Below, one piece after another: positions 1-9,623 of a stretch of 64,000 nucleotides of DNA. Source of the stretch: Hyphomicrobiales bacterium (lineage in GTDB: Bacteria; Pseudomonadota; Alphaproteobacteria; Rhizobiales; Aestuariivirgaceae); the NCBI GenBank assembly GCA_025363755.1, contig JANYLQ010000047.1:1-64000 (forward strand). Direction: 5' to 3'. A program made the position numbers and the translations under genes. Each line of letters opens with the position of its first letter. The first letter of the stretch is position 1. The notes under the pieces are model-generated. The model did not search any database and had not been told where the DNA came from. It saw nothing but the letters and a program-made list of their open reading frames with translations.

Positions 1-2
1 CA

Positions 3-521
3 CTTCTCGTTGATGCCGACTTCAGTAATCCGTATTTATCCCGGAGCTTGGCGCTGGGCGGCGAGCGCGGTTTAATAGCAGCACTTACGACGAACGAACC
101 TGCAGCCAATAGTATATTGATTGACAAAACATCAGGCCTACATTTGGTTCCAGCGGGTAAGCCTTCATCTCTTAGGCAAAGATTATTGGCGCTGGCAGGC
201 CCTAATGTATCTAAAATCATGGCAGAATGGCGTAATGACTATGACGTTACGATTATAGATTTTCCTCCACTCCGAGAATCCAACGACACGTTGGCTTTCA
301 CGGATTTTGTCGATCACTATATTTATATGATTGAGGCAGGTGCAACGTCTTCGACAGAGATTTTGGCGGCGTTGGAAAAGGTCGACCAAGTATCCTCGCG
401 GATAAAGGGATTTGTTCTTACCAAAGTTAAGATAAATTTCTTGGGGAAGTCATTAGTCAACAAACCTGACTCTCCAAAACATAAAAAATCGCCACCTCTT
501 GAAACCAATCTTGCGACATAA
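3..521 (+). CDS. Polysaccharide-biosynthesis tyrosine kinase / chain-length ATPase, C-terminal part (5' cut by window edge)
   Basis: The reading frame is open from base 3, so the ORF-track ATG at 48 is internal and the gene begins outside the window. The visible part opens with a Walker A'-like segment (LLVDADFSNPYL), where BY-kinases and ParA/MinD-type ATPases usually have LLIDADLR.P. A second hydrophobic strand ending in IIDFPP follows, like the Walker B of CpsD/CapB/ExoP C-terminal domains. No tyrosine-rich tail is seen; the C-terminus is Lys/Ser/Pro-rich. Family role: an inner-membrane co-polymerase or kinase controlling exopolysaccharide chain length and export. The glycosyltransferase starting 6 bases downstream fits an EPS operon. 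The family call is reasonable; kinase activity cannot be judged without the N-terminus and P-loop. Confidence 0.7.
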   Translation, partial: LLVDADFSNPYLSRSLALGGERGLIAALTTNEPAANSILIDKTSGLHLVPAGKPSSLRQRLLALAGPNVSKIMAEWRNDYDVTIIDFPPLRESNDTLAFTDFVDHYIYMIEAGATSSTEILAALEKVDQVSSRIKGFVLTKVKINFLGKSLVNKPDSPKHKKSPPLETNLAT

Positions 522-527
522 ACCCAG

Positions 528-1652
528 ATGCCGAAAGTCATAATTTTGCAGCGCGTTGTTCCCAATTATCGTATGGCCTTGTTTCAACGCATCTGGGATG
601 AGTTGGGATGGCCCGTCGCCTTTGGCCAAAACTTGACGACGGAAGGCATGAGTCTAAAATCTTCTGCGCCTTTTTTGCACGGCTTCGAGTTTTCGACCTC
701 CAAGCTTGGGATGACCGGGGTCCCATTGGAAGAAATCCTAACAAAATTGAAGCCCGATGCCGTGATTGCTGAAGGCGCGCTTAGATTGTCATCGACTTGG
801 CAACTATTGGCCCGACGTAAATTTTCGAATGGGCCAAAAGTGTATTTCTGGAGTACAGGCTACAATACTCTCAAAGGACTGGAAAGCCGAACGGCAGTTC
901 GAAGTCAATGGATCTACCCTGCAACTTTTCGACATGCGGATGGTTGTCTGACTTACGGAGACGATGGCTTCAACTTTTTGCAACCGCGCATAGGGAGAAA
1001 GCCTGTTTTTATAGCACATAACTCGATAGACATGGATGAGATCTCTCGCAGTCGAAAAGGCGTCCAGGCATTACCGCGCCGAGGCTTTCCAGAACTTGTT
1101 TCCGTAAGTCGCCTCACAGAAGTCAAAGAGTTTGTGAAGTTGGTCCAAGCCCATCTTTTGTTACTTAAATCTTTTCCCAATGCAAAACTTACAATCATCG
1201 GTGAAGGTCCGACACGCACTTCAATTGAAGACGCCTCAGGCCAAGAACTTGATCGCAGTGTTTTCCTGACGGGTTCAATCTATGACGAACGCGAAACAGC
1301 CAAACATATGAACAGGGCCGATGCCTTTGTTATGACAGGACGCGTGGGTTTAGCGATCAACCACGCATTAGGATACGGACTACCAGTGATATGCTTTCGC
1401 CGTACCAATACCGGCCCCTTTCATGGCAGCGAAATAACTCACTTAAAGAACGGCATCACTGGATATTTCGTGGAAGATTACGATGTGATAAAATTTGCGG
1501 GTAAATTGAAATCGCTGTTTCAATCCGATCCAAATTTGAAATCATCCATGCAACCAAATTTGGATGCTTATGTGGCAACCCACATGTCAATTAATCGCAT
1601 GATGCAAGGATTTCTGAATATCAAAAACCACTTACAAGCAGCTTCAATGTAA
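528..1652 (+). CDS. Glycosyltransferase, family 4 type (GT-B)
   Basis: A 374-aa protein with the layout of retaining GT-B glycosyltransferases. The N-terminal half begins VIILQRVVPNYRMALF, typical of enzymes that act on lipid-linked oligosaccharides. The C-terminal half has the Glycos_transf_1 signatures SVSRLTEVKEF (around residue 190), IIGEGP (around 225) and a nucleotide-sugar-binding stretch near GRVGLAINHALGYGLPV (around 275-290). The usual EX7E motif is not clean: the first Glu position reads as GRVG, so the donor site may be unusual. It lies 6 bases after the tyrosine-kinase gene and 14 before an exported lyase, so it probably adds a sugar to an exopolysaccharide repeat unit. Donor and acceptor cannot be read from the sequence. 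Confidence 0.8.
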   Translation: MPKVIILQRVVPNYRMALFQRIWDELGWPVAFGQNLTTEGMSLKSSAPFLHGFEFSTSKLGMTGVPLEEILTKLKPDAVIAEGALRLSSTWQLLARRKFSNGPKVYFWSTGYNTLKGLESRTAVRSQWIYPATFRHADGCLTYGDDGFNFLQPRIGRKPVFIAHNSIDMDEISRSRKGVQALPRRGFPELVSVSRLTEVKEFVKLVQAHLLLLKSFPNAKLTIIGEGPTRTSIEDASGQELDRSVFLTGSIYDERETAKHMNRADAFVMTGRVGLAINHALGYGLPVICFRRTNTGPFHGSEITHLKNGITGYFVEDYDVIKFAGKLKSLFQSDPNLKSSMQPNLDAYVATHMSINRMMQGFLNIKNHLQAASM

Positions 1653-1666
1653 AAGTAAAGCGAAGG

Positions 1667-3130
1667 ATGCAACTTGGTACTTCATTTATCGCCGTAGCGC
1701 TGCTGCAATTTCTGCTCAGTAACACTTGCCATGCCCTTTCCAATGCTGAAGTCGAAAGCGCCGTAGAAGAAATATTCGATACTCGCACATCACCAAAATT
1801 ACTTCTTGGCTGGGAACGTTTAACACTAGATGCAAGTGACAGCGGATTATGTAAGGGCATCTTTGATGTGGTAGTGGAGGATATTGAGGGTAGAAGCCTG
1901 ACCGCGCCTTGCCACAACGGCAAATGGAAATTGCACGACACACGTGAGCGAATAATTTCGAAGATTAGTCAGATCACTAACACTGCTTCTATTTCAGTTA
2001 AAGATTTTTCGAATTCAGAAAGTGCCTCAACGAATCATATGATTAGCGTTACACCAAAAGATCTGGTGAGGATTATTCCAACACTGAAGCCCGGAGATCA
2101 TGTAGTTCTCAGCTCTGGAACGTTAAGTGACACAGATGTGCTATTTCCGGCCAATATTGGCACTGCTGAAGGGCCGCCTATAGTAATCGATGCCAGCATT
2201 CGTGTTGTCATCAGTGGAAATACCCGTTTTAAAGTCTCAGGAGAAAATATCTCTTTCACAAATTTCAATTTTGCCGATGTTAGCGATCAGGCAATCACTG
2301 TAACTGGCAGAGGATTTTCACTGACTCATTCGCAGTTTGATAAGTGCGGAGATCCACTAAAGCCTGAGTCTCAATGTATTATGTTGACGGGTGATGCATC
2401 GAACGCCGATATTTCATTCAATGAATTTGTTGGATCGCAGTCTATGACGATTAAAGTCAGGGAGAATACTGGCGGCAGCAGACAACCTTTAAACGCTCGC
2501 ATCCGGTATAACGTTTTTCGTGATATCGAAAAACTCTCCAAAAATGGTCAAGAACCAATTCAAATTGCCGGTCAGAATGGCGGACAAAGCGGGGTTGATT
2601 TTGCCACACACATTGAACACAATATTTTCTACAAAACGAATGGAGACAGAGAAACAATCTCACTGAAAGGTGTGGGCATATTCACGCGCTGGAACGTCTT
2701 TTATGACATGGATGCAGCTCCTAATTTTCGCGGAACAGGCAGCAATGAGTTTTCGGGAAATGTTATGATACAAACGAGACCGCTACGTGTTGCAGGAAAC
2801 GGGAACCGCGTTGAACGAAATTTTATTGCCTGCCCGCTTCAATCGTTTGCTATTTTGGTTTCACATGGCTCCAAGGGTTATCCCGCTGCAACCAATAGCA
2901 CAATCTCCAACAACATTCTCATAGCACGCTCTGCCATGCGCTTTGCCGGGCAAGAGCAGCCTGTGACACAACTCGCTACAGGCAACCTAATAGAAAACAA
3001 CAGTTTTTTTACCGAACTTAACAACCCAGCAATTTTAGATTCACCTCAGGGCCAGTTGGCAAATAGCGGAAACACCGATAACATGTTAAAATCAGCGCTG
3101 TGCAAAAGGAAGTTCAAGAACACAGATTAG
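1667..3130 (+). CDS. Exported polysaccharide lyase family 6-like (chondroitinase B/alginate lyase type) beta-helix protein
   Basis: 487 aa with an N-terminal signal peptide (hydrophobic run to about residue 22, then SNTCHALS). From about residue 130 the protein has the repetitive short-strand pattern of a right-handed parallel beta-helix, with turns such as GENISFTNFNF, GRGFSLTHSQFDKCGD and NNILIARSAMRF. The segments EPIQIAGQNGG and ETISLKGVGIFTRWNVF sit where PL6 lyases have their Ca-binding and catalytic Lys/Arg region. Such enzymes beta-eliminate uronic-acid polysaccharides in the periplasm or outside the cell. Behind a GT and a chain-length kinase, trimming or releasing the cell's own polysaccharide is more likely than feeding on alginate. 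The first 130 residues are not recognised. Substrate unknown. Confidence 0.6.
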   Translation: MQLGTSFIAVALLQFLLSNTCHALSNAEVESAVEEIFDTRTSPKLLLGWERLTLDASDSGLCKGIFDVVVEDIEGRSLTAPCHNGKWKLHDTRERIISKISQITNTASISVKDFSNSESASTNHMISVTPKDLVRIIPTLKPGDHVVLSSGTLSDTDVLFPANIGTAEGPPIVIDASIRVVISGNTRFKVSGENISFTNFNFADVSDQAITVTGRGFSLTHSQFDKCGDPLKPESQCIMLTGDASNADISFNEFVGSQSMTIKVRENTGGSRQPLNARIRYNVFRDIEKLSKNGQEPIQIAGQNGGQSGVDFATHIEHNIFYKTNGDRETISLKGVGIFTRWNVFYDMDAAPNFRGTGSNEFSGNVMIQTRPLRVAGNGNRVERNFIACPLQSFAILVSHGSKGYPAATNSTISNNILIARSAMRFAGQEQPVTQLATGNLIENNSFFTELNNPAILDSPQGQLANSGNTDNMLKSALCKRKFKNTD

Positions 3131-3215
3131 CTTGGGAGATCGATTGAGCTTTCACTCCCACTTGATGACTTTGCCCCAAACTTCTATCCAGCTTCGGGTT
3201 CGCTCTAGCGGTTAA

Positions 3216-3476
3216 TTATGCCCTGTTGGGGCTAAGATCATAGGCCTTGGCGCGGTCGCCGTCGAACAGGTTGTTCCCCACGTTGCGGTCAAGCTTCGAG
3301 GAAATAACGAAACCCTTCGGCAACCCGCCGCGTTCACGAAGGGCTGCGCCGATACGCAGCTCGTCAACACCATAACCATAAGTGTCAGGCATATCGCGCA
3401 GAGCCGATGTGCCAAAACAAATAGGAAGAATGGCGAGTGTGGTTTTGGCAACTGTGGTGCGGACTTTCTGGGGCAT
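3216..3476 (-). pseudogene. Remnant of D-threo-aldose 1-dehydrogenase-type aldo/keto reductase
   Basis: The 86-residue reading frame starts like an aldo/keto reductase of the D-threo-aldose 1-dehydrogenase/pyridoxal 4-dehydrogenase group (ICFGTSALRDMPDTYGYGVDE). It then jumps directly to LRIGAALRERGGLPKGFVISSKLDR, which in the family comes some 30 residues later. The stretch holding the catalytic Asp and Tyr (FIDTS..YG-type) is missing. After DGDRA the similarity ends and a stop follows 12 codons later, so about three quarters of the normal ~330-residue enzyme is absent. I read this as a dead fragment with an internal deletion and a 3' truncation. It lies between the EPS and methylthioribose blocks, so it may mark an old rearrangement point. 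Confidence 0.6.
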
Positions 3477-3670
3477 GGAGTTCTTCCGGTTGAAGAACGA
3501 GTGATAGCCGAAAACCGCAGCATCGTCATCCGTTGATGGTGTGCCAGTTTGCGCGATTAAAAATCTCGAACGAGGGCCAATCCTTTACTTGCCTGCGCCT
3601 GAAAAAAGCGCCAAAAAATAAAAATGATAGGTTTGCGTTTGACTGCCAATCAACGGGCTTAGTATTGATC

Positions 3671-4942
3671 ATGGATAGTTACAAAGATTTTTTGGCTCTG
3701 AATGTTGCTACGCTGGCCGGGCGCCTAAAAAATCTGGCCATTCTTCAAGAACAAATCGGCATTGATCACAAAGCTTGGCAAGTGCGCGAGGTGGGCGATG
3801 GCAATCTCAATTTGGTATTCATTGTCGAAGGCCCTAAGGGGGCCGCCGTTGTGAAACAAGCCTTGCCCTATGTGCGGCTGGTGGGCGATTCTTGGCCGTT
3901 GCCGCTGAAACGCTCTTTCTTTGAACATCACGCGCTGACGCGCCAGTCGCAACGTGATCTCGGCATGACGCCGAAAATATTCAGTTTTGATGAAGAACAA
4001 GCCATCATCATTATGGAATATCTCACCCCGCACGTGATCTTGCGCCGCGCCTTGATCGAGGGGCGTAAAATTCCGGATTTGCCCAACAAGCTCGGCTGCT
4101 TTCTTGCGCGGACACTTTTTCGTGGCTCTGATTTGTGTATGGAGACCAAACTGCGTAAAGCCGATCTCGCACTCTTTTCGGATAATGTGGCGCTGTGTGA
4201 TATTACCGAAACTCTGGTGTTCAGCGATCCCTATTATGACGCCAAACTCAACCGCCACACAGCGCCACAGCTTGATGGGATTGTCGGCCAACTTCGCACC
4301 GACCGAGATTTGAAAGTGGCAGCACAGCGCCTCAAACATATTTTTGCAAATATGCCCGAAACATTGATTCACGGTGACCTTCACACCGGCTCAGTGATGG
4401 TGACTGATCATGACGTGCGGGTGATTGATCCGGAATTTGCTTTTTATGGGCCGATGGCTTTTGATGTGGGAATGTTGCTTGCGAATTTCTGGATGAGCTA
4501 TTTTTCGCAACGCGGCCATGAGGGGCCAACGCCCCGCGACAGCATGCGACGCTATCTGCTCAAAACGATTGTCCAGATTTGGAACATTTTCCGCGCTGAA
4601 TTTTCGAGACTATGGCACAGCGAGAGAACGGGAATATTGTATCAGCGCCAATTGTTTGAAGATCAAAATGATGCGCTGGGATCTGCTCAGGCACTTGATC
4701 AATTTTTACATGGCATCTGGGTTGATATGCTTGGCTTTGCAGGCGTTGAGATGCACCGGCGCATTTTGGGGCTTGCACATAATGCGGATTTTGAATTGAT
4801 TACCGATCCCGATATGCGCGCTGCATGCGAGACAAAGGCGTTAAAGCTCGGCCGTCATCTCGCCGTGAACCGCGCGCAAATTCATAGCATGGCAGAAATC
4901 AACGCACTCGCAGAGCGGCTTGAAACGGAGATCGTGAGATGA
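3671..4942 (+). CDS. mtnK: S-methyl-5-thioribose kinase
   Basis: Phosphorylates 5-methylthioribose (MTR) to MTR-1-phosphate in methionine salvage. The ORF track opens at 3533, but I place the start at 3671 because the conserved protein begins [12 protein letters not shown]; the 46 residues before it look like translated leader. From there it is 423 aa, normal for MtnK. It has the aminoglycoside-phosphotransferase-like kinase fold: GDGNLNLVF as glycine-rich loop (about residue 42), the catalytic loop [11 protein letters not shown] (about 234) and the metal-binding DPEFAF in place of DFG (about 252), a family hallmark. It overlaps mtnA by 4 bases (ATGA), so the two are translationally coupled. 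Confidence 0.95.
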   Translation: MDSYKDFLALNVATLAGRLKNLAILQEQIGIDHKAWQVREVGDGNLNLVFIVEGPKGAAVVKQALPYVRLVGDSWPLPLKRSFFEHHALTRQSQRDLGMTPKIFSFDEEQAIIIMEYLTPHVILRRALIEGRKIPDLPNKLGCFLARTLFRGSDLCMETKLRKADLALFSDNVALCDITETLVFSDPYYDAKLNRHTAPQLDGIVGQLRTDRDLKVAAQRLKHIFANMPETLIHGDLHTGSVMVTDHDVRVIDPEFAFYGPMAFDVGMLLANFWMSYFSQRGHEGPTPRDSMRRYLLKTIVQIWNIFRAEFSRLWHSERTGILYQRQLFEDQNDALGSAQALDQFLHGIWVDMLGFAGVEMHRRILGLAHNADFELITDPDMRAACETKALKLGRHLAVNRAQIHSMAEINALAERLETEIVR

Positions 4943-6033
4943 AAGTGGGTGAGCGTCACACGCGTACAATTTGGCAGGGGGCTGATCAGCATTCAGTTGA
5001 AATTATAGATCAGCGCTGGTTACCCCATGAATTTCGCATTGCATCGCTTACGTCAGTGGATAATGTGGCAGTCGCAATCAAGGATATGTGGGTACGCGGT
5101 GCGCCGCTCATTGGTGTAACTGCCGCCTATGGCGTGGCAATGGCCATGAGCGTTGATGCCAGTGATGTAAATCTGGATTCGACGTGGCATAAGTTGCATG
5201 AAACAAGGCCCACTGCAATCAATCTGAAATGGGCGTTGGATGAAATGCGCCGCACATTGCTGCCTGTACCCCACGCTCAGCGCCAATCTGCTGCTTACGC
5301 GCGCGCGGCCGAACTTGCCGATGAAGATGTTGAACTCAATCGTTCGATGGGGCGGCACGGCCTTGCCCTCATTCGCGAAATCGCCGCGGGCAAAAAGCCA
5401 GGCGAAGTGGTAAATATTCTCACCCATTGCAATGCAGGCTGGTTGGCCACTGTCGATTATGGAACGGCCACAGCACCGATCTATTCTGCATATGAGGCAG
5501 GAATTCCAATTCATGTTTATGTGGATGAAACTCGTCCGCGCAATCAAGGCGCGCAGCTTACCGCTTGGGAGATGGTCAATCATGGTGTGCCGCACACATT
5601 GATTGTTGACAATGCCGGTGGTCATTTAATGCAACATGGACAAGTTGATATGGTGATTGTCGGCACAGACCGCACCACAGCCAATGGCGATGTATGCAAT
5701 AAGATCGGCACGTATTTGAAGGCGCTCGCGGCACACGATAATGGAGTTCCATTTTATGTGGCATTGCCGTCGCCCACCATTGATTGGACAGTGCGGGACG
5801 GCATTAGAGAAATCCCCATCGAAGAGCGCAGTGCCGAAGAGGTGACTTATGTGCAGGGTCGCAGTATCGATGGCGGCATCACAAAGGTACGGATTTCGCC
5901 GGAAGGCACGCTTGCTGCCAACCCAGCTTTCGATGTGACACCAGCAAGGTTGATCACCGGTTTGATCACGGAGCGCGGGGTTGCCATTGCTTCGCCTGAA
6001 GGATTGCTCGGATTGTTTCCAGAGCGGAAGTAG
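4939..6033 (+). CDS. mtnA: S-methyl-5-thioribose-1-phosphate isomerase
   Basis: Aldose-ketose isomerase converting MTR-1-phosphate to methylthioribulose-1-phosphate. At 364 aa it has the expected eIF2B-related architecture. Visible signatures are the substrate-binding [16 protein letters not shown] (about residues 50-66), the catalytic Cys in THCNAG (Cys164) and the catalytic Asp in [11 protein letters not shown] (Asp244). These match the Cys/Asp pair known from the B. subtilis enzyme. The gene overlaps mtnK by 4 bases and ends 8 bases before the convergent transporter permease. No mtnB, mtnC, mtnD or aldolase lies in this window, so the fate of methylthioribulose-1-phosphate is not shown here. 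Confidence 0.95.
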   Translation: MKVGERHTRTIWQGADQHSVEIIDQRWLPHEFRIASLTSVDNVAVAIKDMWVRGAPLIGVTAAYGVAMAMSVDASDVNLDSTWHKLHETRPTAINLKWALDEMRRTLLPVPHAQRQSAAYARAAELADEDVELNRSMGRHGLALIREIAAGKKPGEVVNILTHCNAGWLATVDYGTATAPIYSAYEAGIPIHVYVDETRPRNQGAQLTAWEMVNHGVPHTLIVDNAGGHLMQHGQVDMVIVGTDRTTANGDVCNKIGTYLKALAAHDNGVPFYVALPSPTIDWTVRDGIREIPIEERSAEEVTYVQGRSIDGGITKVRISPEGTLAANPAFDVTPARLITGLITERGVAIASPEGLLGLFPERK

Positions 6034-6041
6034 GCTGAACC

Positions 6042-7064
6042 TTACTCCGACTCTTTCAGCTTCTGCGCATAGACGTTGATGATCAGCGCCGTGAGCAAAA
6101 TGATGCCGCGGATCAGGATTTTGAGGAAACTGTCGATCTGAATATGATCGAGCCCATTATTGAGAACACCCAACACAAGGAGGCCAATGATTGTATTACC
6201 TATGCCACCTCGCCCGCCAAAGAGACTGGTTCCACCCACCACGACTGCGGCAATTGCATCCAATAAATAGCTATCAAATTGATTCTGCTGTGCTGAGCCG
6301 AAATATGCCACGGCCAACATGCCAGCAATGCCTGAACACATCGCGGAAATCACCATCACTGAGCCAATGATGAATTTGACGTTCACGCCCGAATATTCTG
6401 CGGCCTCACGATTGCCACCGGTCATGTAGATATAGCGGCCAAAGCGCGTGTAACGCAAAATGAGATGCCCGATAAGCAAAAACAATATGGCGACGATGAT
6501 GGTCCATCTGATGCCGAAAATCGAACCCGACCCCAACATGGTGATTAGACTGGGATAGGAATATGCAATTTGTCCGCGCACTAATAATGCCGAGACACCA
6601 TTGGCAATCTGCATGATGGCGAGCGTCATAATAAAAGACGGAATGCCGATCCACGTCACACCAAATGCGGTGACGAGGCCAAAGGCAAGCGCACTCAACA
6701 GCGTGAGAATAATGGCAATCACCCCCGGCATGGGCAGATTGGCGATATTCACATAATCGGGCTGGAGTGTGAAATAGGCCACCGTAATTCCCACCGCATT
6801 GGCGACCGCCGCAACCGACAGATCAATCTCGGATGTGAGAATGACATAGGTCAGACCTACAGCAATAATCGCCGTGATCGAAATCTGGGATAAGATATTC
6901 ATGAAATTGACCATGGTAAAAAACGATGAGCTGGCGACGGAGAAAAAAAACACCAGTGCCAGCAGCGTGAACACGGGAGCGATATTACGTAATTGATTTC
7001 GAAGAAAACTTTGGAGCACGCTGGATTTTGGAAGGTTTGAAATTTGGTCCGTCGGAGCGCTCAT
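6042..7064 (-). CDS. RbsC-family ABC transporter permease, probable methylthioribose importer
   Basis: 340-aa integral membrane protein of the BPD_transp_2/RbsC family with about ten predicted membrane segments. The family signature lies in LDAIAAVVVGGTSLFGGRGG (around residues 270-290), and ILTSEIDLSVAAVAN is the conserved stretch before the second half of the helices. It is the last gene of an SBP-ATPase-permease operon on the minus strand, separated from the ATPase by 9 bases. Because the operon converges on mtnK-mtnA with only 8 bases between, I infer that it imports MTR. RbsABC-type importers take pentoses and related thio-sugars. Substrate is an inference from position only. Confidence 0.85.
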   Translation of the reverse strand: MSAPTDQISNLPKSSVLQSFLRNQLRNIAPVFTLLALVFFFSVASSSFFTMVNFMNILSQISITAIIAVGLTYVILTSEIDLSVAAVANAVGITVAYFTLQPDYVNIANLPMPGVIAIILTLLSALAFGLVTAFGVTWIGIPSFIMTLAIMQIANGVSALLVRGQIAYSYPSLITMLGSGSIFGIRWTIIVAILFLLIGHLILRYTRFGRYIYMTGGNREAAEYSGVNVKFIIGSVMVISAMCSGIAGMLAVAYFGSAQQNQFDSYLLDAIAAVVVGGTSLFGGRGGIGNTIIGLLVLGVLNNGLDHIQIDSFLKILIRGIILLTALIINVYAQKLKESE

Positions 7065-7073
7065 GTTTTATCC

Positions 7074-8588
7074 CTATGCCGCAGCCAAAAGATCGGCTTT
7101 GAATAAAGTTCCACTGTTGAATTCCTTGGCGACCATACCTTTACGCAACACGGTGACGCGGTTGGCCAATGTCAGAATGGTTTCGGGCTCCGTTGAAAGT
7201 ACAAGGATAGCAACGCCCCTATCGCGCAAGTCCTTGACGATGCGGATCACATCTTCTTTTGCTCCCACATCCATGCCGCGCGTGGGTTCTGACAGGATAA
7301 GCACTTTGGGAAGATGCGTGAGCCATTTTGCCAATGCCACTTTTTGTTGGTTGCCACCCGAAAGCGAGCCAAGCGGCATGTTGGGGCTAGGAGGCCGGAT
7401 TTGTAAATCAACAGCCCTTGTCGCAGCGATCTTGCGTTCTTGACCGGGTTTTAAAAACAGCCGGTGGATGCGGCCGAGTATGGCGATGGACACATTTTTA
7501 TAAACGGGCTCAGTGCGAAATAACATCATGCGGCGATTTTCGGGAACAAAGGCAATGCCGCCCTTGCGGGCTGCCGAGGTTGATTTAAAATCCCGTTGCA
7601 CGCCATTCAGAACGAGATGCCCGCGCTTCAGTCGGATCTTGCCAAACAATGCGCGCGCCAGCTCAACTTGTCCGCAGCCCATGAAACCATACACACCGGT
7701 AATTTCACCAGCGCGCAATTTGAGGGAAATATTGTGCAAAGTTTTCCCGTCACCAATTGCGTCTGCAGCAAGCACAATTGGTCTGGTGTCCTCGCTGATA
7801 AGTTCAGCACTCTCACCCATGTGCATGCCAATGGAACCACGTCCGATCATATGAGAAATCACAGCGTCTTTGGTGAGCGACGCTGCTGGTTCAGTTGCCA
7901 CTTTTTTGCCGTTGCGAAAAATCGTGACGGTGTCTGAAATTTCCAACACATCATCAAGAAAATGTGAAATGAAAACAATGCCGCGCCCTTCGGCTTTGAT
8001 TTTGCGTAACACATCAAACAGCCGCTTTACTTCTGGTGGCGATAAAGCTGAAGTCGGTTCATCGAGAATAACTGTTTTGGCACCCGAAAATAAAACTCGC
8101 GAAAGTTCCACAAGCTGTTGCAGGCCAACAGGCAATGATCCCATCGTTGTTTTGGGATCAATATCGAGGCCCAGACTTGAAATCAGTCGAGCCGCCTCAC
8201 GGTTGATCTGCGCCCAATCTATAGTGCCAAATCTAGTGAGCGGTTGGTGGCCAAGGAACACATTTTCTGCCACTGTCAAATCTGGAATGGTTGACAATTC
8301 CTGATGCACCATGCCGATGCCAGCCGCCAGAGCATCACGCGCTGAACGGAAATGAACGAGCTTACCGTCAACACGCATTTCACCTTCATAATCCGAATAG
8401 ACGCCAGCGATAATTTTCATTGTGGTGGATTTGCCAGCGCCATTCTCGCCAACTAGACCATGGATTTCTCCAGAATGTAGCGTGAAATCAACGTCCTTCA
8501 GCGCAACTATACCGCCGAAAGATTTTGAAACTTTTGTGAGTTGAAGCAGGGGCGGCTTGCCGCCCCCACCAATGGTTTGATACATCAT
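7074..8588 (-). CDS. Sugar-type ABC transporter ATP-binding protein (RbsA family, two ATPase domains)
   Basis: 504 aa with two fused nucleotide-binding domains, as in RbsA/XylG. The N-terminal domain has Walker [10 protein letters not shown] (about residue 48) and Walker B VILDEPTSAL (about 170). The C-terminal domain has a degenerate Walker A (YGFMGCGQVELARAL), an ABC signature LSGGNQQKVALAKW (about 410) and Walker B VLILSEPTRGMDVG, in which the usual Asp before Glu is Ser. A weakened C-terminal site is common in this family. It sits between the binding protein (6-base gap) and the permease and powers the same importer. A likely role is MTR uptake, from the mtnKA neighbours. Confidence 0.88.
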   Translation of the reverse strand: MMYQTIGGGGKPPLLQLTKVSKSFGGIVALKDVDFTLHSGEIHGLVGENGAGKSTTMKIIAGVYSDYEGEMRVDGKLVHFRSARDALAAGIGMVHQELSTIPDLTVAENVFLGHQPLTRFGTIDWAQINREAARLISSLGLDIDPKTTMGSLPVGLQQLVELSRVLFSGAKTVILDEPTSALSPPEVKRLFDVLRKIKAEGRGIVFISHFLDDVLEISDTVTIFRNGKKVATEPAASLTKDAVISHMIGRGSIGMHMGESAELISEDTRPIVLAADAIGDGKTLHNISLKLRAGEITGVYGFMGCGQVELARALFGKIRLKRGHLVLNGVQRDFKSTSAARKGGIAFVPENRRMMLFRTEPVYKNVSIAILGRIHRLFLKPGQERKIAATRAVDLQIRPPSPNMPLGSLSGGNQQKVALAKWLTHLPKVLILSEPTRGMDVGAKEDVIRIVKDLRDRGVAILVLSTEPETILTLANRVTVLRKGMVAKEFNSGTLFKADLLAAA

Positions 8589-8594
8589 GAAAAA

Positions 8595-9623
8595 TCAGAT
8601 CAAGAAGTTTTTTTGCAGCCATAAATGACCGGGTGCCGTTTCCTTGGTGATAACCGGACCATCAGCGAGGATGAAGTTTGGAATATCCTTGCCTGCCTTT
8701 TCACCACCTTGAACCGCAGCTACACCCGCAGCCACAGCCCAGCCGTGAATACGGCAAGATGGATTACGCACGGTTGCCAGCATAGTGCCATCGAGCACGG
8801 CCTGAACGGCTGGTGGCATCGCATCAACACCTGCAATCACAATGTCTGTACGGCCCTTGGCCTTCATCACATTATAAGCAGCAAGCGCCATGTCATCGTT
8901 GTGGAAGAAGGCACCAGCGATCTTGTCGTTTTGCGTCAGGATCGAATCCCAGATACGCGCAACTTTGGTCACATCCCAATCCGCTGGCTCTTCATTGATC
9001 ACTTTCACATTGGGAAATCCCGCAACAATAGCTTTAAAGCCCTTGGCGCGACCTTGAGCACCAGAGTGACCGAGTGCGCCTTGCGTCATCACCACATTGC
9101 CTTCGCCTTTAATGGCAGCCATCAATTGTGAAGTGACCGATGAGCCCATCATAATATTATCGGGCGCAATGAATGTGTGGATGGCAATCGTTCCCGGAGG
9201 AGCAACGAGTGTATCCATTGCAATCACTGGCGTGCCTGCATCGATCATCTTCTGAATAGGATCAGTCAGGGTACCGATGCCAAAAGTTTGAATGGCGACA
9301 AAATCCCATTTCTGCGTTGCCATATTGTCAATCGCAGCGCGTTGCTTGGTGGCAGCCAGCTCACCATCAAACCAAGTGATTTCAACATTCATCAATTTGC
9401 CCCATGCCTCGGCAGCTGTCTTGCCTTGGGCGCACCACGAAGCTTGTAAACCTGCGTTTGAGAAAGCAGCTTTCATTGGTTTTCCGGCGGGTTTTAGAGC
9501 TTGGGCCATGGCTGGATCAAAACCAGCATCTGCCATCATTACTGCACCCAAAGCTGCTGCACCACCAAGTACTTTGAACACGTCACGGCGGTTTTTTGCT
9601 AAATAAATAAGGTCGTCGTTCAT
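8595..9623 (-). CDS. RbsB-like periplasmic sugar-binding protein, probable methylthioribose binder
   Basis: About 342 aa. The track begins at 9638, but a GGAGA Shine-Dalgarno lies 9 bases before the ATG at 9623 (MNDDLIYL), so I use that start. The N-terminus has a twin-arginine-like motif (KNRRDVFKVLGGAAALGAV) and cleavage is likely after PAMAQA, suggesting Tat-type export. The mature part follows the Peripla_BP_4 pattern: KAAFSNAG, WDFVAIQTFG, TPVIAMDT, GAFFHNDDMALAAYN and IVIAGVDAMP. It is the first gene of the importer operon. Ligand MTR is inferred from the convergent mtnKA pair; ribose or another pentose derivative is the alternative. Confidence 0.82.
   Translation of the reverse strand: MNDDLIYLAKNRRDVFKVLGGAAALGAVMMADAGFDPAMAQALKPAGKPMKAAFSNAGLQASWCAQGKTAAEAWGKLMNVEITWFDGELAATKQRAAIDNMATQKWDFVAIQTFGIGTLTDPIQKMIDAGTPVIAMDTLVAPPGTIAIHTFIAPDNIMMGSSVTSQLMAAIKGEGNVVMTQGALGHSGAQGRAKGFKAIVAGFPNVKVINEEPADWDVTKVARIWDSILTQNDKIAGAFFHNDDMALAAYNVMKAKGRTDIVIAGVDAMPPAVQAVLDGTMLATVRNPSCRIHGWAVAAGVAAVQGGEKAGKDIPNFILADGPVITKETAPGHLWLQKNFLI

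Noticed and set aside
3212-3529. 105-aa minus-strand ORF
   Set aside because: Shadow frame over the aldo/keto reductase remnant; only the 3216-3476 frame resembles a family.
3530-3550. Second sigma-54 promoter (TGGTGTGCCAGTTTGC) before mtnK
   Set aside because: The spacing is one base too long and the -24 block reads TGGTGT, not TGGCAC.
3725-4384. 219-aa minus-strand ORF inside mtnK
   Set aside because: Antisense shadow of a clear kinase gene; the sequence resembles no family.
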